Below are positions 32,129 through 41,417 of a DNA stretch of 64,000 nt, piece after piece. The notes below the pieces were generated by a model that was not told the DNA's origin, ran no database searches, and saw nothing but the letters and a program-made list of their open reading frames with translations. The stretch's first letter is position 1; every line of letters begins with the position of its first letter. This DNA is from Burkholderiales bacterium (GTDB lineage: Bacteria > Pseudomonadota > Gammaproteobacteria > Burkholderiales > WYBJ01), in contig JADLAC010000004.1 in assembly GCA_020848435.1 (NCBI GenBank), positions 1 through 64,000 on the forward strand, written 5' to 3'. The position numbers were made by a program, and so were the translations under genes.

Positions 32129-33361
32129 CTAGTCGCGGCGGAATTCGGCGATGGCCTCGGCGATGCGCAGCTTGCCGTCCCCCGGGCTCATCCCCGAGTG
32201 CAGGAAGATCAAGGCATCCTGTACGTACTTGTGCATCGGCATGTCGCGCATGACGCCCATCGCGCCGAACACTTCGGCGGCATCGAGCGCGGCCTGGTGC
32301 ATCGCCTCGGCGGTGTAGACGCGGGCGATGGTTTGCAGCGGCAGGTCCGTGACGCTGCGCTCGGCCACCGCCGCGGGATGGTCGGCGGCCCAGGCCGCCT
32401 TCCACACCATGGTGCGCGCCAGCTCGATGCGAATCGCGATCTCGGCCAGCAGCGTGCCGATCGCCTGGTGCTCGATGATGCGCCGTGCGCCTTGAACCCG
32501 TATGCGCGCATAGTCGACCGCGGCTTCGTAGGCAGCACGCCCGATGCCGATGTTCATGGCCTGCACCAGCGGCAGGCCGCGCCCGAGGGCCTCCAGCCCC
32601 GCCGCGAGCGGGCTGCTGCCCTCGTCGCCCAGCAACTGGTCCGCGGGTACGCGCGTGTCCTTGAACGTCACGTCGCCGCGCAGGCCGTGATACCAGCCGG
32701 CGTTCTGATCCAGCTCGCGTACCGTCATGCCGGCGGTGTCGCGCGCGACCAGCAGCGTGCTGATGCCCTGGCCGGCGGGGGCTTTCGGGTCGGTACGCAC
32801 TTGCACGGCGAACAGCGTGGCGAGCGGGGCGTTCGGCACGAAGCTCTTGGTGCCGTTGATGATCCAGTCGCCGGTGGGCGTGCGCGTGGCGGCGCAGTTG
32901 GTCGCCGGCGCAACGGGCACGGCCCGGTGATAGTTGACGCCCAGCTCGGTGTCGCTGTCGGGCTCGTGCGCGGCCAGCGCGAGCTGGGCCGCATCGTCCT
33001 TGATGAACGCCGGCAGGAAGCGCTCGCGTTGCGCCGGGCTCATGAGCTGATCGAACAGGACATGGCTCAACGCCGAGGTCTCGACCAGCACGGCGGCCAC
33101 GTCGGGATCGCCGGCCGCAAGCTCTTCGGCCACGATGCAGGCCGTAATGCCGTCGGCGCCCGCGCCCCCCAGGGGCTCGGAGAGCGCCAGCGTGCGCAGC
33201 CCCATCTGCGCGGCCTTGAGCAGGATGTCCGCGGGCGGGCGCCGATCGAGCGATTCCATGCGCGCCGGCTTGATCGCCACGGGCTTGATCTCGTTCGTGA
33301 CGAACTCGCGCACGGTATCGCGAATCTCGTGTTGTTCGGCGCTGAGATGCAGATCGTACAT
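32129..33361 (-). CDS. Acyl-CoA dehydrogenase family protein
   Basis: 410 residues. It begins MYDLHLSAEQHEIRDTVREF and has the usual layout: central FAD-domain segment LAAHEPDSDTELG then GTKSFVPNAPLA, and C-terminal RRIIEHQAIGTLLAEIAIR and VFGAMGVMRDMPMHKYVQD. The usual TEPxAGSD motif is altered to HEPDSDTE, so its activity or substrate may differ from ordinary dehydrogenases. It is the first of two dehydrogenase genes in a probable operon. The start at 33361 gives the family N-terminus; an ATG 6 codons upstream is possible. Confidence 0.9.
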   Translation of the reverse strand: MYDLHLSAEQHEIRDTVREFVTNEIKPVAIKPARMESLDRRPPADILLKAAQMGLRTLALSEPLGGAGADGITACIVAEELAAGDPDVAAVLVETSALSHVLFDQLMSPAQRERFLPAFIKDDAAQLALAAHEPDSDTELGVNYHRAVPVAPATNCAATRTPTGDWIINGTKSFVPNAPLATLFAVQVRTDPKAPAGQGISTLLVARDTAGMTVRELDQNAGWYHGLRGDVTFKDTRVPADQLLGDEGSSPLAAGLEALGRGLPLVQAMNIGIGRAAYEAAVDYARIRVQGARRIIEHQAIGTLLAEIAIRIELARTMVWKAAWAADHPAAVAERSVTDLPLQTIARVYTAEAMHQAALDAAEVFGAMGVMRDMPMHKYVQDALIFLHSGMSPGDGKLRIAEAIAEFRRD

Positions 33362-33699
33362 GGTGAGCTCTCGGGTCAAGTCTTGCGATCACGCACGGCA
33401 GGAAATGGCGGGCGAATCATGCGGCAGTATACGCCACGGGGCGCCGCCGAGGCCTGGAGCCGATGGAACCGGATCCAGGCTGCGCGCGTTTCGGGTCGCA
33501 ACGCACCCGATCCACAGTGACAGTCATCTTGCGCGCGAGTCGGGCGATGTGCGCTGCTGGCGCGATATACAATCGGCGGCGGGCGTGGGAGACACGGAAG
33601 GGGCCGCGTGGGGGGTCAAGCGTGGGGGTCAGGTCTTGCCCGTTACAGCAAGTGCAACGCGCAAGAGCTGACCCCAAAGACACCGAGGAGGGCAATGCA
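33362..33699. other. Divergent gap with a REP-like palindrome
   Basis: 338 bases between the minus-strand dehydrogenase and the plus-strand Bug gene. Apart from the palindrome at 33625-33675, no gene is seen. A TACAAT (33568-33573) could be a -10 for the Bug gene, but no -35 accompanies it. A direct repeat of GGGGTCA lies just before the palindrome. Confidence 0.45.
33625..33675. repeat. REP-like imperfect palindrome
   Basis: The left arm GGGGTCAGGTCTTGCCCGTT and right arm AACGCGCAAGAGCTGACCCC are complementary at all but two positions, with a short loop. The same core (GGGxCAGGTCTTGC) forms the larger palindrome at 45709-45760. This is the kind of repeat associated with REP-type tyrosine transposases; no such transposase gene is in the window. 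Confidence 0.6.
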
Positions 33700-34683
33700 A
33701 TGAGCGTGGAATCGAGCGTCGCCAAGCTGGCGCAGGCATGGGTCGCGTTCGCCCTGGCGGGCGCCGCGGCCGGAGCGCTGGCGCAGGCGTATCCCGCCAA
33801 GGTCATACGCGTGATCAACCCCGCCGCGCCCGGCGGCAACAGCGACATCCTGTTTCGCCTGTTGCAACCGAAGATGAGCGAAGCGCTGGGCCAGCCGCTC
33901 GTCATGGATTACCGCTCGGGCGCGGGCGGCATCATCGGGGTCGAGCTGACCTCGCGGGCGCCGGCCGACGGTTACACGACCGCGTTGGTCGCCGCAAGCT
34001 TCCTCATCAATCCTGCGGTGCGCGCCAAGCTGCCTTACGACACGCTGAAAGATTTCACACCGCTCGGCCTGATCGTCGACTTGCCGGCCGGTTTCATGGT
34101 GCACCCGTCGATGCCGGTGAAGACGGTGAAGGAGATGATCACGCTGGCCAAGACGCGCCCCGGACAGATCCTGTATTCCACCTCCGGCGCGGGCGCGATC
34201 GGCCACATGGCGGCGGAGCTGTTCAACGCCATGGCGGGCGTGAAGCTCGTGCACGTGCCGTACAAGGGCGCGGGTCCGAGCGTCATCGACTTGATCGCGG
34301 GCCACGTACAGACCACCTTCGTGAGCCTTCCCCTGGTGGTCGGGCATGTCCAGACCGGGCGGCTGCGCATCCTCGCCCAGTGCGGCGAAAGACGCTTCGA
34401 AACCTTGCCCGACGTGCCGACCATGCAGGAAGCGGGCGTTCCCGGCTTCGTCGTGAGCAGCGGCTTCAGCTTCATCGGGCCGGCCGGCATGGCGCGCCCG
34501 GTGGCGGAGAAGCTCAACAGCGCGCTGGCGCAAGCGGTGCGCGATCCCGCCAACCGCAAGCAGCTCATCGCCCAAGCCGCCGATCCGATCGGCAACTCGA
34601 TCGACGAGCATGCCGCCTTCATGAAGGCGGAAGTCGCGAAATGGACGCGGGTGGCGAAGCAGGCCAACATCCGCGTCGATTGA
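33700..34683 (+). CDS. Bug/TctC family substrate-binding protein
   Basis: 327 residues, with signal peptide AWVAFALAGAAAGALAQAYP and mature start YPAKVIRVINPAAPGGNSDI. The conserved blocks MDYRSGAGGIIGVELTSRA, PADGYTTALVAA, YDTLKDFTP and the C-terminal lobe are complete. It is 60 bases upstream of the end of a convergent enolase-family gene. The open frame reaches back to 33463, but the ATG at 33700 follows a GAGGAGGG site and gives a normal signal peptide. Ligand unknown. Confidence 0.92.
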   Translation: MSVESSVAKLAQAWVAFALAGAAAGALAQAYPAKVIRVINPAAPGGNSDILFRLLQPKMSEALGQPLVMDYRSGAGGIIGVELTSRAPADGYTTALVAASFLINPAVRAKLPYDTLKDFTPLGLIVDLPAGFMVHPSMPVKTVKEMITLAKTRPGQILYSTSGAGAIGHMAAELFNAMAGVKLVHVPYKGAGPSVIDLIAGHVQTTFVSLPLVVGHVQTGRLRILAQCGERRFETLPDVPTMQEAGVPGFVVSSGFSFIGPAGMARPVAEKLNSALAQAVRDPANRKQLIAQAADPIGNSIDEHAAFMKAEVAKWTRVAKQANIRVD

Positions 34684-34743
34684 ATCGCGAGGTGGCGCAC
34701 GGGTTCCGGTTGGTCGAGACCGCGGCCATTGGCGCGCCGAGCT

Positions 34744-35853
34744 TCAATCGCGGTACTTGGCGACCTTGTCCCAGTCGACTTCGACGCCGAGACCGGGCGC
34801 GTCGGTGAGCTTCACTTCGGCCGGATACGGCGGCAGCGGATCCTTGATGATGTCGTCGACCGCACGCGCGAGCGGCGAAGCGTGACAGCCGCGCGCGGGC
34901 CTGATCGCCGCCGCGAAGTGATGGGCCGCCGCGAGGCCGATGCCCGAAGCGGTGGAACAGCCCGGCAGCACGTCGAGGCCGGCGGCCTCGCACACGGCCG
35001 CGATCTGCATGCACTTGCTCAGGCCGCCGAGCATCGCGAGCTTCACGTGGATGCCGTCGGCCGCGCCCAGCTCGGCGACACGCAGGATGTCGGCGGGTGC
35101 GCCGACGCTTTCCTCGAGCGCGATCTTCAGCGGCACCAGCGCCCGCAGCCGGCTCATCGAGCGCAGCTCGTGGCGCGGCAGCGGCTGCTCGGCCCAGACG
35201 ACGTTTTGCGCCGCGTACAGCGGCAGATACTTCAGGGCGTCCTTGAAGGTATAGCCCTCGGTGCAATCGATCTTGAGCGAGACCTCCGGGCCGCACGCCC
35301 GATGCACCGCCGCGATGACGGCGTAGTCGTGCTCGGGTCCCGACGGATGGCCGCACTTGATCTCGATCTGCCGGCAGCCTTCGGAGATGCCCTTGAGCGC
35401 GAGCTCCACGGCGGCCTCGGGGCGCATGAAGCCGATGCCGTAGCCCGGGCCTTCCACGAGCACCGGCGTTTCATTGCTGCCGCCGAGAAAACGCCACAGC
35501 GGAATTCCGAGCGCCTTGCCGATGACATCGTGCAGCGCGATGTCGATGGCGCCCTTGGCGGGAAGCTGGCCGTTCACCACGCCATCCATACGCGCCCATA
35601 CCTCGCGGATGCGAAACGGATCCGTGCCGATGATCGCGGGCGCGAGATACTTTTGCAGCAGGACCGCGTGCGCCTCCATCACGCTGGAGTTCCACTTCGC
35701 CTCGGTGACGCATTCGCCGATACCCTCGACGCCTGCGTCGGTGCGGATGCGCACGATGACGTTGTCGATCGCCGAGAGCGTGAGCGTGGCGATTCGGTGA
35801 ACCTCGCGATTTGGAATACGATACGCAATGACGTCGACCGCGGAAATTTTCAT
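34744..35853 (-). CDS. Mandelate racemase/muconate lactonizing enzyme family protein
   Basis: 369 residues of the enolase superfamily. Metal ligands are readable: Asp196 (LKIDCTEG), Glu222 (WAEQPLP) and Glu248 (ALEESVG), and Lys271 lies in VKLAMLGG, the second-barrel base. The catalytic KxK pair on the second strand reads Glu164-Ile-Lys166 (IEIKCG), so the first Lys is replaced by Glu. The enzyme would abstract a proton alpha to a carboxylate; the substrate could be a sugar acid, a muconate or similar. It lies convergent to one Bug gene (33700) and divergent from another (35925), which may supply its substrate. Confidence 0.85.
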   Translation of the reverse strand: MKISAVDVIAYRIPNREVHRIATLTLSAIDNVIVRIRTDAGVEGIGECVTEAKWNSSVMEAHAVLLQKYLAPAIIGTDPFRIREVWARMDGVVNGQLPAKGAIDIALHDVIGKALGIPLWRFLGGSNETPVLVEGPGYGIGFMRPEAAVELALKGISEGCRQIEIKCGHPSGPEHDYAVIAAVHRACGPEVSLKIDCTEGYTFKDALKYLPLYAAQNVVWAEQPLPRHELRSMSRLRALVPLKIALEESVGAPADILRVAELGAADGIHVKLAMLGGLSKCMQIAAVCEAAGLDVLPGCSTASGIGLAAAHHFAAAIRPARGCHASPLARAVDDIIKDPLPPYPAEVKLTDAPGLGVEVDWDKVAKYRD

Positions 35854-35924
35854 GGTTGTCGGCGAAGCTTCGAGTGGGATTCGCAGTTTAAACGATGCTC
35901 GTCCAGAAGAGAGGAACGCACGCC

Positions 35925-36902
35925 ATGATCGCATCGAGATTTCACGCCCTGCTCTGGGCCGCCTGCATTGCGATGGCCGGCGGCGCGTACGCGCAGGATG
36001 CCGGCAAGCCCCTGCGCATCATCCAGGGCTTCGCGCCGGGCGGCGGCCACGACACGGTCGCGCGCCTGCTCGCGCCGCGCACCGGCTCGCAGCTCGGGGT
36101 CAATGCGATCGTCGAAGCACGTCCGGGCGCCAACGGGATGATCGGCGCGGAAGTCGTCGCCAAATCCGCGCCCGACGGCAACACGATATTCCTCTCCGGC
36201 GTGAGCACCTTCGTGCTCAATCCCCTGGTGTACTCGAAAGTCGCGTACGACACGCTCAAGGACTTCGCTCCGATCACGCTGGTCGCAGCGCTGCCGCAGA
36301 TCATCGTCGCGCATCCGCGCTTGCCGGCGAAGTCGCTGAACGAAGTCGCACAGCTCGCGCGGCGCAACCCCAACCAGCTCTCGGCGGGCTCGCCGGGTGT
36401 AGGTGGGCTATCGCATCTCACGCTCGAGCTGTTCAAGCGCATCGCCAAGCTCGACATCGAGCACGTCCCCTACAAGGGCACGGGCGCCGCGCTGGTCGAC
36501 GTGCTGGGCGGTTACGTCCCCGTGATCATTGGCGATCTGCCCGGGCCGCTGCCGCATGTGAAGGCCGGCAAGCTGCGCGCGCTCGCGGTCACGAGCGGGC
36601 AACGCTCCTCGCTGCTGCCGGACGTGCCGACGGCGAGCGAACAAGGTTATCGCGAGCTGGAATCGACCAACTGGTACGGCGTCATGGCGCCTTCCGGCGT
36701 ACCGCCCCAAACCGTGACGCGCATCCACGCCGCGCTCGTCGCGGCCGCGCAGGCGCCCGAGACGCGGGAACGCTACGCGGCGCTGGGCATGGACCCGGCC
36801 GTGTCGGCTTCGCCAGGCGCGTTCACGACCTTCGTACGCGATGAATTCACGCGCTGGAACAAGGTCGTGCGCAGTACGGGCATCAAGCTCGAGCAGCAGT
36901 AG
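35925..36902 (+). CDS. Bug/TctC family substrate-binding protein
   Basis: 325 residues. Signal peptide FHALLWAACIAMAGGAYAQ is followed by the mature start KPLRIIQGFAPGGGHDTVARL. The blocks EARPGANGMIGAEVV, APDGNTIFLSG, DTLKDFAPI and the C-terminal lobe are complete. The ATG at 35925 is preferred over 35895 because GAGAGGAA precedes it and the signal peptide then has a normal n-region. An MmgE/PrpD gene follows after 8 bases on the same strand, so transporter binding protein and dehydratase-type enzyme are probably co-transcribed. Ligand unknown. Confidence 0.92.
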   Translation: MIASRFHALLWAACIAMAGGAYAQDAGKPLRIIQGFAPGGGHDTVARLLAPRTGSQLGVNAIVEARPGANGMIGAEVVAKSAPDGNTIFLSGVSTFVLNPLVYSKVAYDTLKDFAPITLVAALPQIIVAHPRLPAKSLNEVAQLARRNPNQLSAGSPGVGGLSHLTLELFKRIAKLDIEHVPYKGTGAALVDVLGGYVPVIIGDLPGPLPHVKAGKLRALAVTSGQRSSLLPDVPTASEQGYRELESTNWYGVMAPSGVPPQTVTRIHAALVAAAQAPETRERYAALGMDPAVSASPGAFTTFVRDEFTRWNKVVRSTGIKLEQQ

Positions 36903-36910
36903 CCGCGCAA

Positions 36911-38296
36911 GTGTCCAAAGTCGAGCTCGGCGACGACTACAGCCTGCGTCTTTGCCAGCGGATCGCCCTGTGGCGCTACGACGATCTGCCCTCGGAGGTG
37001 GTGCGCGCGGCCAAGCTGCTCGTGCTCGATACGCTCGGGGTCATGGGCGGCGCGCCGCGGGCGCCGGGCATCGCTGCGCTCAACCAGCGCCTTGGCCAAT
37101 GGGAGGCGGGTGGCCCGGCGACCGGGCTGATCGGCAAGCGGCGCTATTCGCCCCCGAGCGCGGCGCTCGCCAACGGCGCCGCCGCGCACGCCCTCGACTT
37201 CGACGACCAGCACGACCCCGCCCGCTCGCACGCGAGCTGTGTCGTGTTGCCTGCGATTCTCGCGACGGCGGAAGCCGCGGGCGATGTCGGCGGGCGGGAC
37301 TTCATTCTCGGCTTCGCGATCGGCGCGGAGCTCATCGCGCGCCTGGGCGTCGCGTGCGGGCAAAGTCTCGCCCACGGCTGGCACCCGACCATGATCTTCG
37401 GAACGCTCGCAGCGAGCATCGCCGCGGCCAAGCTGCTCGGGCTCGATGCGGCGGGACTGCGTAATGCGCTCGGCATGGGTTTTCACCAGGCAGGCGGCAG
37501 CGCCCAGAGCATGCGCGACGGCGTGCTCTCGAAGCGGCTCGGGCCTGGGTTCGCTGCCCGCAATGCGGTCTTGAGCGCATTTCTCGCCGCCGACGGGCTG
37601 ACGGGCACCGCGCGCCCGCTCGAGGGCAACGCGGGCCTCTTCTCGCTGTACGAACGCGACGAGGTCGAGCCGCAAGCGCTTACCGCGAGCCTCGGCAAGA
37701 CGTGGCGGATTCCCGAGTACAGCTTCAAACCCTGGCCAGGCTGCCGCTGCCATCACGCCGCGGTCGGGCTCGGCATTCGATTGCACGCGCAAGGCGTGCA
37801 AGCAGCGCAGGTGCAGCGGATCGAAATCGGCCTCGGCCGGCTCAATTGGATCACCGTCGGCGCGCGCTACGATCCCGCGAGCGGCTCGGTCACGCACGCG
37901 CAGTTCAATGCCGCCTACAGCTTCGCGCGCGCGCTCTCGGACGGACGCCTCGATCTGCGCAGTTACGAACCGGAGGCCTTGTCCGAGCCGGCGATCGCCG
38001 CGCTCACCGCGAGGACGCAGGTGATCGACGATCCGTCGATCCACGCCGCGTCACAGGGCGTGCGCGTGCTGCTCGCGCTGAGCAACGGCGAGACCCTGGT
38101 GCTGCACGCCGAGGATCCGAAAGGCAGCCCACGAAACCCTATGAGCGAAGCCGAGCTGATCGCGAAGTTCCACGGCTGCTTCGCGTTTGGCCTGGGAGCC
38201 GAGCGTGTGCGGGTCGAGCGGCTCGCCGATCTGGTGCTGCATCTCGAAGAGGTCCCGGCTGCGGCCGGCGCGATCGTGGCGGCTTTTCCGACTTGA
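36911..38296 (+). CDS. MmgE/PrpD family protein
   Basis: 461 residues from a GTG start. The family core is clear: AKLLVLDTLGVMGGAPRAPG, LANGAAAHALDFDDQHDPA with the DFDDxHD signature, GAELIARLG and KPWPGCRCHHAAVG. It resembles 2-methylcitrate dehydratase (PrpD), immune-responsive gene 1 (cis-aconitate decarboxylase) and MmgE. It removes water or CO2 from tricarboxylic-type acids, but the exact reaction is not set by sequence. It follows a Bug gene by 8 bases and precedes recQ by about 180 bases. Confidence 0.85.
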   Translation: MSKVELGDDYSLRLCQRIALWRYDDLPSEVVRAAKLLVLDTLGVMGGAPRAPGIAALNQRLGQWEAGGPATGLIGKRRYSPPSAALANGAAAHALDFDDQHDPARSHASCVVLPAILATAEAAGDVGGRDFILGFAIGAELIARLGVACGQSLAHGWHPTMIFGTLAASIAAAKLLGLDAAGLRNALGMGFHQAGGSAQSMRDGVLSKRLGPGFAARNAVLSAFLAADGLTGTARPLEGNAGLFSLYERDEVEPQALTASLGKTWRIPEYSFKPWPGCRCHHAAVGLGIRLHAQGVQAAQVQRIEIGLGRLNWITVGARYDPASGSVTHAQFNAAYSFARALSDGRLDLRSYEPEALSEPAIAALTARTQVIDDPSIHAASQGVRVLLALSNGETLVLHAEDPKGSPRNPMSEAELIAKFHGCFAFGLGAERVRVERLADLVLHLEEVPAAAGAIVAAFPT

Positions 38297-38477
38297 TCCG
38301 CATGCCTTTCCTGGATCGTCGACCTGAAGCAAGGCTCGGCACGTGACCACGGGCTGGCTCGGCGCGCCCAAGCGAGATGAAGATGGCCCTGCAAGGACCG
38401 CACGCGATTGCGTGCCATTCATTGAATCGTGCAAGCTGCAGGACGTGATCTCCACAGGAATACGATGCGCCGGATGA

Positions 38478-40292
<1,815 letters not shown>

Positions 40293-40321
40293 CGCTGGAT
40301 TCGCGGGCGGTCGGTGCGCCT

Positions 40322-40360
40322 CGGTTCAGGTTGTCCGATTGCAACGTTCAAGACCTGCCC
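40322..40360. repeat. Degenerate REP-like half element
   Basis: After the recQ stop, GCAACGTTCAAGACCTGCCC matches the right arm of the palindrome at 45739-45760 at 18 of 20 positions. The left arm is present only in a strongly changed form, and the two arms abut with no real loop. It is probably a decayed copy of the same element. Confidence 0.4.
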
Positions 40361-40376
40361 TGCGCTGTCCGCGCTG

Positions 40377-41390
40377 TCAGCGCAGATAGTCGAACAGCTT
40401 CGGATCGAGCGAGCCGCGATGCTTGGCGAGCACCGGCTGCACGGCTGCGACGAAGGCGGCGCGCTCGGCGCTCGTCAGCTCGATGATCTCGTTCTGCGCC
40501 GGGTCGAGCAGCTTGCGCACCGCGTCGTCTTCGGCGGCGGCAAGCCTATGCTGATAGGCGGTGGCGGCGCGCGCGGCTTCGTCGACCGCCGCTTGCACTT
40601 CGGGCGGCCAGGCGCGAAAGCGCGCCTGGTCGCAGATCATCGCCGCCGCGCCGAACAAGTGCCCGGAGAGCGTGATGTAGCGGTGGTGGTGGTGGACGCC
40701 GAAGTTGTAGATGTTGGTGAGCGGGTTCTCCTGCGCATCGAAGCGATCGCCGCCGATGTTCTCGGTGAATTCCTTGATGTCGACCGGGACCGGCACGAAG
40801 CCGAGCGCGGCCATGGTCTCGGCGATCAGTTCGCTCATCTGGATGCGAATGCGCAGGCCCTTGCAGTCGGCCGGCGTGCGGATCGGGCGCAGCTTGTTGC
40901 TGAAGTAGCGAAAGCCGTTGTCCCACACACCCAGGAGCCTGAAGGGCGAAGACGCCATCGCGGTCTTGAAGCGTTCGCCGAGCGCGCCCATCAGCGCGCG
41001 TTGGATGGACGCCCGGTCCTCGACCACGAACGGCAGATCGAACAGCTTGAATTCCGGCACCCAGCGGGTGAAGCGGATCGTCGCCATGTAGGCGAAATCG
41101 AGCTCGCCGCCCGCGACCATGAGCGGCAGGTCGCCGGAGGCGCGGCCGAGCTTGAGCACGCTGCCGATAAGCTCGAAGCGGATGCGATCGCCGAGCCGCT
41201 GGCGCAGCCGCTCGCCGAAGTAGGCCGCCGCGCGATTGTGAATCGACGCGGGCTCCTGGTAGCCGCCGAAACGAAACTCGATCGGATCCATGCGCGCTTT
41301 GCGGTTCGATGGTGAATGCGCGGCCGCTCGCTGCGGCGACGCGTCGGCGCATGCTAGCCCATTCCCCCACGCGCCAACAACAATTAACAT
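40377..41390 (-). CDS. TRAP transporter DctP-type substrate-binding protein, orphan
   Basis: 337 residues. DctP-family landmarks are present: IGSVLKLGRASGDLPLMVAGGELDFAYM near 80, the KGLRIRIQMSELI region and the NPLTNIYNFGVHHHHRY segment near 220. The start is uncertain. The ATG at 41390 follows a GTGAGG site but gives an N-terminus (MLIVVGAWGNGLACADASP) that is a poor signal peptide, with no basic n-region. The ATG at 41291 removes it altogether. No dctQ/dctM permease genes are in the window, so it is an orphan binding protein or has lost its export signal. Confidence 0.75.
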   Translation of the reverse strand: MLIVVGAWGNGLACADASPQRAAAHSPSNRKARMDPIEFRFGGYQEPASIHNRAAAYFGERLRQRLGDRIRFELIGSVLKLGRASGDLPLMVAGGELDFAYMATIRFTRWVPEFKLFDLPFVVEDRASIQRALMGALGERFKTAMASSPFRLLGVWDNGFRYFSNKLRPIRTPADCKGLRIRIQMSELIAETMAALGFVPVPVDIKEFTENIGGDRFDAQENPLTNIYNFGVHHHHRYITLSGHLFGAAAMICDQARFRAWPPEVQAAVDEAARAATAYQHRLAAAEDDAVRKLLDPAQNEIIELTSAERAAFVAAVQPVLAKHRGSLDPKLFDYLR

Positions 41391-41417
41391 CGAGCCTCAC
41401 CGAGAGGACGATGGCAC

